From Silene conica (lineage: Eukaryota > Streptophyta > Magnoliopsida > Caryophyllales > Caryophyllaceae), in contig CM055313.2 of assembly GCA_029255685.2 (NCBI GenBank), positions 47,262,079-47,326,078 of the forward strand: a stretch of 64,000 nucleotides of DNA. Direction: 5' to 3'. Positions within the stretch are counted from its first letter, which is position 1. Every line of letters begins with the position of its first letter. The translations under genes were made by a program, and so were the position numbers. Under the pieces are notes generated by a model that was given only the letters and a program-made list of their open reading frames with translations, made no database searches and was not told the origin of the DNA. Below, in pieces: positions 47,260-58,322 of this stretch.

Positions 47260-47425
47260 CCTTCAAAAGAGAAAACAAGGATTAGCTTAGCAGTTAGCAA
47301 TCACAAATAGACTACAACATAAGTCCTTAGATCTACCCATCTCTCATTCATTATTTGTTTATTTGGTCAAGTTAAGGTTGGGGGTCACATGAGTGCGTCG
47401 GGAGCAATAATGCTCTGATACCAAC
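47260..47425 (-). promoter_or_regulatory. Leader and primer site of the young Tekay element
   Basis: TGGTATCAGAGC on the minus strand occupies 47412-47423, two bases from the LTR. The rest is a short untranslated leader. Confidence 0.88.
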
Positions 47426-50345
47426 TGTAAAACCCCTCGCGAAAGCGGAAATATAAACACATAAAAGTACCAAAAATGCAGCGGAATTAAAACTTTTAGA
47501 AGATAAAACAACATGCGAGAAGTCTTAAACTGAAACAGAACTAAAACCGAGATAGATAAGTAACAGTTCTAAGTACAGAAGTGAAATATATACAACAGCC
47601 GGGGATGGAACATCCCTACCGGCACCAAAACAAAAGTAACAACTACGAGTCCAGCTAAACGATAAGGTAAGTCAATGATGACAGCAGGATCATCACTCGC
47701 TAGCTCTCGTGAACCCATCTCCAACCAGCATGTACCTACATACATGAAAAACATGTACGCCACAATCAGTGGGGAGTGACTAGAGTTCTCCTAGCCACCT
47801 TTTGTGACAACACGTAACATATAAAACAATACAGAATACTCCAACATATAACAACATGTGAAGCATAAACAACTCATCATCTGATCTCTTACTAACATGC
47901 GATTACCATGCACGGCTCTCAACTAACTTCATAAACAAATAGGAAGGAGAGCCGGTTTCCCTACTGGTTACCCAGTTGGGGGGTCTTTCAATCCAATTAT
48001 TTATGAAACCGAACTAAGAGTCATCCAATGCCTTGGATGATTAAACCACAACTAAGTAACAACAACAATTCGACATGCATATCTGACACTATACCATCAT
48101 CTAGGCAAGCAGATAAACATCCATAACTCATCATGCATATCTGTCACTGTACCATCATCTAGGCAAGCAGATACACATTCATAACACTAGCAACGGGTCC
48201 AGAGGTGAACTTAACACATATCCCATTACTACACTATGTCGGGTCCAGAGGTGAGCTTAACACATATCCCAACATCTAATCAAGTAAAGGGTCCAGAGGT
48301 GAACTTAACACATATCCCTAAACTTACAAACCATGAGAAGGGTCCAGCGGTGAACTTAACACATATCCCTAATCATCCAAAAGCAAAGGGTCCAGAGGTG
48401 AACTTAACACATATCCCAATGCTACAAACATGTATTGGGTCCAGAGGTGAACTTAACACATATCCCAATACACAGTCATCGCACAACGGGTCCAGAGGTG
48501 AACTTAACACATATCCCGTGTACGACAACCGATCACGTGTCAGGTCCAGAGGTGAGCTTAACACATATCCTGACACGCCCAAGCAAAACACGTAACGGGT
48601 CCAGAGGTGAACTTAACACATATCCCGTCACGCGACAGATAAACACGTAGTGGGTCCAGAGGTGAACTTAACACATATCCCACCACGCGACAACCATTGT
48701 AACCACTGAACAACCAAAGGTAGAAACTAACCTATAGTTCTAACTTCTTAAACCTCTAATCAACATTCAATTGATTCCGGGAACTAAGGCGAAGGAGAGC
48801 CGGTTTCCCTTTCGGTTACCCGACCGGGGGGTCTCTATCCTCACTTCATTCCCGAACCCAATATAACGTTGCCCGTACACCGGGGACCTCAAATACATGC
48901 CACGGGTATACAAAACGAGTTTCAAACAAAACCGAACAACCGTTTGAAAGTTACGATTTAATTTCAAAAACACAAAATGACATACAGGGGTCCCCAGCCG
49001 GTCGGCAGGCAGCCGGTCGGCCGGCTGGTGATCTCTCAGCCTACATCTCTTTTCAAAACCGAGAAAACACCAAGAAGGACTCCCAGCCGGTCGGCAGGCA
49101 GCCGGTCGGCCGGCTCGGAACCCCATTCCCTAGCCTTTACTAAAATCGTATCCATCCCCATATGCACTCCCAGCCGGCTGGCAGGCGGCCGGTCTGCCGG
49201 CTGGGCTCCCTCCTATACTATGTTTATCGCAGAAACACACAATACAAGGAAAGATGACTACCAGCCGGCCGGCAGGCAGCCGGTCGGTCGGCTGGCAGTC
49301 CTAGGCCAATTTCCACAAAAACTCGAAAATCCACCAGATGCTCTCCCAGCCGGTCGACCGGCGGCCGGTCGGTCGACCGGCTCAGAGAGCCTGTCACGCA
49401 AAAACGCATTTTCCAAATACTTCTAAATCTCCACAAATCGATACCCAAACTTCACAATTGCTACAATATAAGTTTACCCATCATTATTAAACATTCAATA
49501 CTACTTCCTAGCAGCACGAAATTCTCATAACAATCCTTAAGACGGCCAAAACAAGTATCCGTCGCAAACATGAGATTTTCCATAAAAACCACATATGAGC
49601 ATATAAGCCTTAACAAGCATAAATTCATCAAAGTAAAGCATTCCTAAGCATGCTACTACAACTCTTGATCATCAAACATTAATAAAAACAGAAATCAAGT
49701 CAAGAATCACATCAATATGCTAATATACACATAAAGGCCGAGTTTCTCATTATCGTCACCTTAAAGCTTATTCCGGCAAGTGATCCTCCTCTACCACGTA
49801 AGAGTCCACGTCGGGATCGTCAAGACCAACCCCTACAACAAAGAAAACGGTTTAAGAACACCAAAAACGAATTATAGGAGAACAGGCCGAATTTTAAAGG
49901 TTGACGAAACGAAAATTGAAAGTGATGGATGTCTTGGAAATCGAACGAGGATTCCGAAAATGTACTTACTTTCGCGATTCGATGGACGGATGATGGAGAA
50001 AACTCGAAAAGAAGGAAGGGTTTTATGGAGGTTTTGAGAGACTTAAAGTTACAGTGAAATGAAACTTGAGGGAGAAGAAGATGTCGACTTATGGGGTTTA
50101 TAAGGTACAAGTGGGTCCTTTCCGAATAATTAATTGGAACGGACTTTTAAACGGATATGGAACGAGTACTTGAGTCGGATATTTAATTATGCCAAGTTGT
50201 ATTCGTCTTAAGAACTGGAGGTTCTTAAGACGGATCTTATCTATTAAATTAGAGTCTTTCGAATTAAATTACTAAATTATTATTTTTATTACTTAAAATA
50301 CTTAAAATGCTTAAATTAGATTTTACGAAAATACGGGATGTTACA
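47426..50345 (-). repeat. 5' LTR of the young Tekay element
   Basis: The LTR has the same length as 39839-42758 and is nearly identical to it, offset by 7587 bases. It holds the hairpin arrays at 48198-48688 and 48986-49393. As the 5' LTR it contains the promoter that would drive the element; I could not place the transcription start. Confidence 0.92.
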
Positions 50346-51326
50346 GCAGCAGCTGTGGCAGCCTTGCCAAGTGCGGTGTTCTTCTCGGGACACTCAAAGG
50401 ACTTATGCCCAAATCCATTGCAAGTATAACACTTAAAGGCATTCTTGAAACAGTCAAAACCCGGATGATATTGTTTACCACAATGGTGGCAAACACTAGA
50501 AGCAGTATCAGTGTGGAAAGTGGTCTTAGCAACCGAAGCAGAAAACCTCTCAAATCGCTTCTTCTGAGAAGAAGGCGAAGAAGTGGATGGAACAAATGGT
50601 CTCTTCCCCTGGTAAACGGATCTCTGGTTCGAAGAAACACTGGAAGTAGCAGCTCGGGTCTCAGCATCTATGGCACGAATAGAGCTCTCAGCCCAAATAG
50701 CATCATCAGAATTCTCCACAAAAGAAGTCGAGTCACGGCGAACCATACTCTCGATGCGCGGCCCTAACTTCCCACGATAGAAGTAAACTCTCTCAGCCTC
50801 ATCCCTGACAAACTTCGAAGCGAAATGTGCAAGCAGGTTAAATTTGTCGGTGTACTCCTGAACGGACATCTTACCCTGCTTCAAGTCCATGAAATCCTTA
50901 AGTCTCTGTGATCTAAGATCCTTAGGATAAAATCTCGTCTCGAGCTTATCCTTAAAAGCCTCCCAATCAAATAAAGGATCAAGAATGATAGTCGGTCCGG
51001 TCAATGCCCACCATCTATCGGCCTCTAGGGTCAAAAAGTGAGTGGCTAGCTGCACTCTATCCTCTCTGTCAACCGAGTACATGGTGAAGCTCTTTTCCAT
51101 CTCACGGAACCACTCAGTAAGAGCTACCGGATCAACCTCGCCTCCATAAGTCTTCACGTGGCTCCTAGACATCTGTGATGCTATCCAAGAAAGCTACCAG
51201 ACCTATTGGCCTCATTGCCTGGCGGTGGAGGAGGTGGAACAGTCTCTGCCTGCTGTCTCTGGTTCTCAAGCAACTGATGAAGTGCTTGCATTATAGTGTT
51301 CTCAGCAGCCGTGGTTATCACCATCC
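50346..51326 (-). pseudogene. Gag of the decayed Tekay element
   Basis: The frame begins MVITTAAENTIMQALHQLLE at 51326 and has the same capsid core and two CCHC knuckles (CHHCGKQYHPGFDC, CYTCNGFGHKSFEC) as the young copy. A one-base deletion near 51192 (GSFLG instead of GSFSWIAS) breaks the N-terminus. The young element interrupts it in an alanine run after the second knuckle, and the protein continues at 39838. Confidence 0.9.
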
Positions 51327-51475
51327 TTCAAAAGAAAACAAGTGTTAACTTAGCAATTAACATTCACAAATAGACTACAATATAAATCCTTAGATCTACC
51401 CCATCTCTCATTCATTATTTGTTTACATGGTTAAGTTAAGGTTGGGGGTCACATGAGTGCGTCGGGAGCAATAAT

Positions 51476-51487
51476 GCTCAGATACCA
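51476..51487 (-). promoter_or_regulatory. Primer binding site with one mismatch
   Basis: The minus strand reads TGGTATCTGAGC, one base from the standard site, three bases from the LTR at 51490. Confidence 0.8.
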
Positions 51488-51489
51488 AC

Positions 51490-54274
51490 TGTAAAACCCC
51501 TCACGAAAGCGGAAATATAAAACACACAAAGTACTAAAAATGCAGCGGAATTTAAAACTTTTTAAACATAAACAACATGCGAGGTGAATTGAAACTGGAA
51601 ACTGATATAAACAAAATAGATAAGTATAACAGTTCTAAGTACTGGAACCAAATATATACAAAGCCTGGGATGGAACATCCCTACAGGCACCAAAAGATAA
51701 ACAGTATCAAAACTAGAGTCTAGCTACTCGAAAGGTTTAAGTCATAAGATGAGAAGTGGATCATCACTCGCTAGCTCACAGTGAACCCCGGCCAACCTGC
51801 ATGTACCTACAAACATGAAAACATGTACGCGACAATAAGTGGGGAGTGACTAGAGTTCTCCTAGCCACCTTTTGTAACGACACGTAACACAACAAGGCAA
51901 ACAGAATACTCCAGCATATATAAACATGTGAAGCATACAATATCTCAATCACTGAGTCTTATATTATCATGCAATTACCAATGCACGGCGCTTAACCAAC
52001 TTCGGAAACTATTTGGAAGGAGAGCCGGTTTCCCTACCGGTTGCCCGGTCGGGGGGTCTTTCAATCCAAACTATGTTATATCATAAACATCAACATCTAT
52101 ATCTGACACTATACCAACTCTAGGCAAGCAGATAAACTCAGCAAGTCAGCCGTCAACTTAAGACATAATATAAATACCAATCATTCAGCAAGCATGGACT
52201 CAGAGGCCAACTTAAGGCATGGACCCGCCAATCAGCAAGACACTAGACTCAGAGGCGACATCACAACGCATGGACTAGCATCCAAAAGTAAAGGACTCAG
52301 AGGCCAGCTTAAGGCATGTCCGTTCACCACATCACAAGACACTAGACTCAGAGGCCAGCTTAAGGCATGTCCTAGCATCAAACATCTGCCCTCAGGGCAA
52401 GGTGTCAGTTCCTTAGCTACCCCGTTGTGCAGCTGCTCTACTCGTCAGACTCAGAGGCCAACTTAAGGCATGTTCCAACGCGATCACAATCAAACATGTC
52501 TGGGCTGAGAGGCCAGCTTAAGGCATATCCCAGACACGACAACCATACACATATAGGGCTCAGAGGCCAACTTAAGGCATATCCCCATATTTGACAACCA
52601 ACTCACATATTAAGCTCAGAGGTCAGCTTAAGGCATACCTTAATACGCATCAATACAAGATCATCCAAGTCTAGGAACTAATCTATAGTTCTACTTTCTT
52701 ACACTTCTAATCAACACTTAATTGATCCCGGGAACTAAGTTGAGGGAGAGCCGATTTCCCTTTCGATAACCCGACCGGGGGGGTCTCTATCCTCTCTCCA
52801 TTCCCGAACCCAATATAGTGTCGCCCATCCTCCGGGGACCTCAAACACACATGAAAGGTACACGGAACGAATCTCAAACAAAACCGAATAATCATTTGAA
52901 AAGTATAACAAAACAATGAGAACAGGGGCTCTCAGCCGGTCCCAGACCGTCTGCCGGTCCACCGGCTGGGAGTCCCTTCCCATGCCATCTAACCGTCTGA
53001 AAAACAATGAGAAGGGGCTCTCAGCCGGTGGGCCGTCTGCCGGCCAGCCGGCTGGGAGTCCCTTCCCACAAGCCAAACTTTAAAATCTGAAATATAAGGA
53101 GTGACTCTCAGCCGGTGGACCGGCTGCCGGCCTGCCGGCTGGGAGTCACTTCCCCAAGCCCTTTGCAAATTTTCCAACTAACAACAGGTATCCTGAGCCG
53201 GTCGACCGGCAGCCGACCTTCCGGCTCAGGATCCTTTTCCTAAAATCCTGAACATACGAAAAATGAACACCCCGACTCTGAGCCGGCCGGCCGGCTGCCG
53301 GTCAGCCTACTGGCTTAGAGTCCGCTGTACGCAAAATCGCATTTTCCTAAAACATTCAAATCTCCTCTAATCGATTCAAGACTTCTAAAATCGCAACATA
53401 CAATGTTTACCCAGCATATATAATCATCAAATACACTAACTACCAGCAATGAATTCCACAAACAATCCTCAACAAGAATATTATTTGTATCCGTCTTAAG
53501 CACAAATATCTGAAAATCAATAACTAAGCATGTGAAACATCATCAAAGCAAATGAACATCATACACATGTATTCCTAGCATGATTTCTAAGTCCATTGAA
53601 CATGAACCGCATGTAAAATCAGAAACTTAAACATCCAAACCAAGAAAAGTGCTAATATCACAAATAAAGGTCGCGTTTCTCATTATCGTCACCTTAAAAG
53701 CGATCTTGATCAAAGCTCCTCTTCTACAACGTAGCTATCCACACTAGGGTCGTCTAAGCCTTCACCTACAACAAGAAAAACGGATTTTAAGGACTCAAAG
53801 ACGGATTCTACAAAAACAGCCCAATTTTCGAACTAAAGGAAATGGAATTTGGAAGTGATAGATGACTTGCAAATTTCATGAGGATTCCGAAAATGTATAA
53901 ATTACCTTGATTCGGAAATCGGATGATGAAGAAAAATGGATTATAAGATTGAAATTTTAGGATAGAAATGAGGAAATGAAGAACACTGTGTTCTTATTTT
54001 GGGGGAATGAATGAAATGTGTCGACATACACATGGGTTTTAGGGGTTTTAAGTGTCCTTTCCGTTTCAAAGGGAAACAGGGTTGGAAATGAACGGGTTTT
54101 ATGATGTGGACTCAAGTTTGCCAAGTTGAGTTCGTCTTAAGGACTTAAGGTTCTTAAGACGGATCTTAACGATTTATTAAAATACTTTCCCAATAAATTA
54201 TTAAAATATTATTTTATCACTTAAAATAATTAAAAATCCTTAAAATATATTTTACGAAAATACGGGATGTTACA
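51490..54274 (-). repeat. 5' LTR of the decayed Tekay element
   Basis: This is the partner of 33475-36324, with many substitutions and an ~80-bp deletion near 52078. Its hairpin arrays are at 52175-52650 and 52923-53323. Confidence 0.88.
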
Positions 54275-56067
54275 AAAAGGGTCTTTGAAAAGGATATGAC
54301 TATATTGGCACATATGGTTAAGTCCCAACCATTTAATTCATTAAATGTTAAGGAACATCGAATTGAGTGGGCGCTTTATGATTTACCGTTAAATTTGAAG
54401 TTCAGTGGGAGTTCTCGCTCCAGGATTTGAACCTATTGAGTCATGGGAATGACTTTGGGATTTTCAGAATCAGGCAAGAACAAGAGTTTAGTGGGAGTAA
54501 ACGTTATCTAAAACAACTCATTGCTCGTTTGGAATGAAGCGTTGATACTTATGAAAAGTATACGAGTTTTTAATTCTAGATGACAGATTGATATGATTTA
54601 AATCTAATTAAACATGGGATGTTTAATTGAGATTGTAAAAGACGTCTTGTTTATAAAGTATTAAGGTTGTTCATAGAGATGAAGATAGTATTACCATGAT
54701 GAGATCATGGAAATTTATCGAACCTTAAAGTACTATTTTCACACGTTTTAAACTACTAATGATTCCGCCATTAGTATAATCGTGTAAAGCTGGATGCGCG
54801 CCGTTTGCAAGATAACCTGTTGAGCAGGTGTTAAACCAATGATTAAACCTTGATCAATTGTCAAAGTATTCTCCAATGGAGATGATAGATAAATTCAAGA
54901 TTTTGGAAGATAACTTGTTCGTATGGTAAAAGGTTTACAACGACTCAAGTTCCAAGACATCAAGCAAAGATTTATGATAATCTTTGGCTTACATTCATTG
55001 ACTACGCATCCCAATGACTTGTATTTTAACTACATGGTCAGCACAAGATTCTACAAAATGTATAAGTTCACAAATTATGTAAAAGCATTGCTGTAGCTGG
55101 GAATTATACAATGCGCATAAACTCATACGCTAGTCATGAGATGACTTATCTTTTTCAGTTGAAAGGGCATGTATGGATATGATCCGCAAAGTGAACGCTC
55201 GCACGTGGTAAACCTGGTTTACCCGAAATGAAGATAATTACAATTTTACGGGATATGAACGAGAAACCCTTAAGCTCATTGTAAATTAAATGGTGATCAA
55301 AGGTTGACCACTTGGATGGTGTAATCCACTAATCGTTTGAGTTATTTATAATTCACGAAAGGTCAAGTAAAATTCAAATGGGATGGTAAGACCATATTGA
55401 ACCCCATTAAAGTGAATTGAATTATCATGACCTCGCCCCTAGTTGCTTAAGTGAGGTGACGTCTCAATGCAACTAGATGTGTGACGCGATTGATGGCGAG
55501 TTCAATTGCCATAGAGTCATACGGGATGACTAGTCGATCACCTAGGAATAGACATGTTAAGATACATTTGTCGGGCTAATGACCACTGATAGAACTCTGG
55601 CGTACTCTTATTAAAAGACTGCCTGGTCGTGGCGGGAGCATCTATCGTGTTTCACATGAGTCAGTTCTTGGACTAATGACTGTTCTCTGAGGTGGCATAT
55701 TTTTTAGATTAAATTTGATTTATGTCCTAACACCTTCGTAACTGGGGTTTATAAGGACATATTTTGGGTGATAATGGGCTATGGCCAGCCGAAAGGAATA
55801 GGTCGATTAGGAGTTGTCTACCCCTTGTCAGGGTTGCGAAATATCTCTAGGCCACTCGAGGAGAATAATAACTAGAAATGCGTGGCCACGCTCAGAAGGT
55901 ATCTATGGTAGATAATTCCGATCAGTAGTTATAACTCCAGATCGAGAAAAACCACTCTAGATTAAAATCAATTGCGGGCACGACCTGAGAGGACGCCATG
56001 GATTGAGTGGGAGATAGAAAGGGCAAGAGAATTGGTGACACACACTTGTCTCGAACAAGTGGGAGAT
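54275..56067 (+). other. Right interior of the Copia-type element (non-coding)
   Basis: This continues 32081-33474 after the Tekay insertion. I recognise no coding domain. The last bases (AACAAGTGGGAGA, 56055-56066) form a purine-rich tract directly before the LTR and would serve as polypurine tract, the usual end of plant Copia elements. Confidence 0.6.
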
Positions 56068-56883
56068 TGTTAGAGGAAGTGTCCTCGACAATAGTGTGTT
56101 GACATAATTAAAACTCATTTGAATGAAACACAACTGGGAATGTTACTCTTTTGAAGTCAACTGATCAACATTTACCGATAATGATTGGCTGTTTAGAGTT
56201 TGACATTATCGTCATATGATGGTGGTGATAAGTTGATCCCTTAAGGTCATATATTTAGGGAATTCCGTCTCAATGGAATAAGTAATTAATATCATATTGG
56301 ATACGAATTAATTAATAACTGGAAATTTGGAAATAAATTTTACTTGACGAATATTTTATAATGGGATTATAATAATAACGGTCAAAGTAATACAATCGTT
56401 TTATTACTCGGTTTTTATTTATTCGTTTAGGAAACGATTAAATTGAGAATTAACACGGTTGATCAAAAAATTACATAGAGTTGTAATTAAAATTATGATA
56501 TTACATTTTATAAGATAGTAATTTCGAATTACTAGAGAAATTATATAAATGTTATAAAATTGTGAAAATTATGAATTTTCATGAGTTAAAATTGCATAAT
56601 TAACAAATTGGTTCATGTGTTATGGGACATGTGTGACATGTTACAAATTAACACAATTGACAAAGATAAAATGGGTCTATAATAAGACCCATTTGGACCG
56701 TGTAAATGATGTGCATATGGGTGATGATTTTGTGTGTTAGTATACAAAGGGTTGAGTGCATGATACAAAGAGAATATTGTATGGAATATTGCTCACTTTT
56801 TGTAAGAACATAAGGAGCATGCGTAGGCTCATTTTGGCTAGTGATAGCCGGCCATGATGCTTGCTTAACCAAGCTCATGTGCT

Positions 56884-56890
56884 TATAAAA
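56884..56890 (+). promoter_or_regulatory. TATA box in the Copia-type LTR
   Basis: TATAAAA lies in a GCTTATAAAAACACACTTCATT context typical of the U3/R border of plant Copia LTRs. This part is missing from the left LTR. Confidence 0.5.
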
Positions 56891-57022
56891 ACACACTTCA
56901 TTCATTCACAAACTACTTAGTTTTTCGTAGTTTGAAATTTGTTCATCTTATGCAAAACCATCATCCAACATCTTATTCTCATCTTACCTTAGAAATTAGT
57001 TTTCTAATCATAGTAAAATATT

Positions 57023-57313
57023 GGATTAATTGATAAGAATACTCTGAACTATTCGTGTCCTGCTCAAAATACTCCAAACTCTATTTTAACTACCGATATA
57101 ACCAACTAATGCTCTCATTCGCTTTTATTATAATATATGAGATGTTACCTGTTAAATAAGTGAAGAAGTTAACATGCTACAATAAGTTAACAAAACAATA
57201 AATTCTATTCAACGCGAATGAGGGCATTAGTTGGTTATATTGGTAGTTAAAATAAAGTTTAGAGTATTTTAAGCAGTTCACTCATAGTTCGGAGTATTTC
57301 TATCAATTAATCC
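57023..57313. mobile_element. Mutator-like MITE with long inverted repeats
   Basis: The ends GGATTAATTGATA and TATCAATTAATCC open imperfect inverted repeats of about 100 bp (for example TAACTACCGATATAACCAAC against GTTGGTTATATTGGTAGTTA). The 9-bp duplication TAAAATATT (57014-57022 and 57314-57322) fits a Mutator-type element. The 291-bp unit has no coding capacity. Confidence 0.9.
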
Positions 57314-57430
57314 TAAAATATTTCCAATACTAATAATATTAAGGGTAATATTATTATTAATTCTAGTTCACTAATACAATTTTTCTAGTAACAAAAATTG
57401 TGTTGGTTTGAGATTGGGTCATTGAGACGC

Positions 57431-57627
57431 ATCTTTTGGAGACGATTTTTGTTAGATTGTTATAAGGGTATTTTGGTTTTTGAAGACTCATATAATAGGT
57501 CATTATTGAGTATAAACCTTCTAAAACCAATGTAAGGACATTCATACATCTTATGTAATCCTCATGCATACAAAAGATCTCATTAAGTTTTAAACCTAAA
57601 CTTAAAGAAACAAAACTCACATTAGAT
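57431..57627 (-). mobile_element. Copia-like LTR debris, minus orientation
   Basis: The stretch 57537-57600 resembles 1201-1270 near the end of the minus-strand Copia-type LTR (shared ATCTTATGTAATC.T.ATGCAT and AAGATCT). A TGTTAG at 57450 may be the terminus. Similar U5-like sequence resumes after the ORF at 58075. Confidence 0.4.
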
Positions 57628-58074
57628 ATGAGTATAAAATCTGGAATAATTAGATTTCCAACAGGAATATCTTTATGCAAAGTATCTAGCAGTGATTCAT
57701 TGGAGACTACCCAATATAGGTCTACTCCTAATGATGAAATTTTTCATACACACAAAGAATTTGACCATGCGACCAGCATGGCAGATGACATAGATGAAGC
57801 TAACAAGCGTTATCTAAGTAAACTACATAAAAAGTATGTAGTATCCTTGAGTAATGTGTTGGTGGAAGTTATGGAAGCCATGAGGAATGATTTTCATGAG
57901 CATTACCATTTTCTTACCAAAGAAAATGCTAGAGTTATTACGAATATAGTAAGATCAATTTATAGGAAATATAGTATATTTGATAATGAGATTAATCGTA
58001 TTAATGTCACACGGAAGGATTATATCAAAATTAAATTTAATATGAATGAAATAAAAGTAATTAAATCGATATAA
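57628..58074 (+). CDS. Unrecognised 148-codon ORF
   Basis: The frame is AT-rich (codons such as AAT, ATT, AAA), starts MSIKSGIIRFPTGISLCKVS and ends KIKFNMNEIKVIKSI. It is rich in charged and hydroxyl residues, with a helix-prone middle (KYVVSLSNVLVEVMEAM). I see no signal peptide, membrane segment or known motif. It lies between two pieces of LTR-like debris, so it may be a gene fragment carried into an LTR, or a chance frame. Its length in such AT-rich DNA is mildly surprising. Confidence 0.3.
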   Translation: MSIKSGIIRFPTGISLCKVSSSDSLETTQYRSTPNDEIFHTHKEFDHATSMADDIDEANKRYLSKLHKKYVVSLSNVLVEVMEAMRNDFHEHYHFLTKENARVITNIVRSIYRKYSIFDNEINRINVTRKDYIKIKFNMNEIKVIKSI

Positions 58075-58322
58075 GAAGGTAAGAAATAACCTTTGATCCT
58101 TTGCTTTCGGTCTAAGAACAACCTAGAATAATATATTTCAAATTAAAAATCTTGCCACCGGTTGCACACAAAATGATCAAAGAATATGCCTTGCTCGATT
58201 TCGGTATTGTGCTAGACCAAAAACGAGTGCCTCACAATTTGTGTAAAATCACATGTTTTCCTTCGTCACACGACTTGCTTCACTTTTTCGTTAACCTTAG
58301 GGTTTAATGTCAAGTCTTATAT
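58075..58322 (-). other. LTR-like debris before the fourth Tekay element
   Basis: The sequence resembles the U5 part of the Copia-type LTRs only loosely (CCTTTGATCCTTTGCTTTCGG and following). Nothing else is recognised. Confidence 0.3.

Larger units (their letters stand above)
39839..50345 (-). mobile_element. Young full-length Tekay chromovirus nested in gag
   Basis: The unit is flanked by the duplication GCAGC (39834-39838 and 50346-50350). The two LTRs are 2920 bp each, and I find only about three differences (near 41043/48630, 41523/49110 and 41815/49402). Primer site, polypurine tract and the whole gag-pol content are present. Only a one-base deletion in RT (near 45130) breaks the frame. 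This is by far the most recent LTR insertion in the window. Confidence 0.96.
33475..54274 (-). mobile_element. Decayed Tekay chromovirus, itself split by a young copy
   Basis: The unit runs from TGTAAAACCCC to GGGATGTTACA and is flanked by the duplication AAAAG (33470-33474 and 54275-54279). The LTRs are 33475-36324 and 51490-54274. The primer site at 51476-51487 has one mismatch to the usual sequence. Without the insertion at 39839-50345 the element is about 10.3 kb with the normal gag-pol order. Several frameshifts and stops make it incapable of self-supply. Confidence 0.93.
56068..57430 (+). mobile_element. Right LTR of the Copia-type element
   Basis: The LTR starts TGTTAGAGGAAGTGTCCTCG directly after the polypurine tract and matches the left LTR to about 56868. 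Beyond that it continues alone, with a TATA box TATAAAA at 56884-56890. The right end was not located; 57430 is an upper guess. A MITE (57023-57313) lies within or just after it. Confidence 0.65.

Noticed and set aside
57376..57401. Perfect 9-bp inverted repeat ACAATTTTT/AAAAATTGT as a regulatory hairpin
   Set aside because: It is AT-only, short and without context. Such repeats are expected by chance in this composition.
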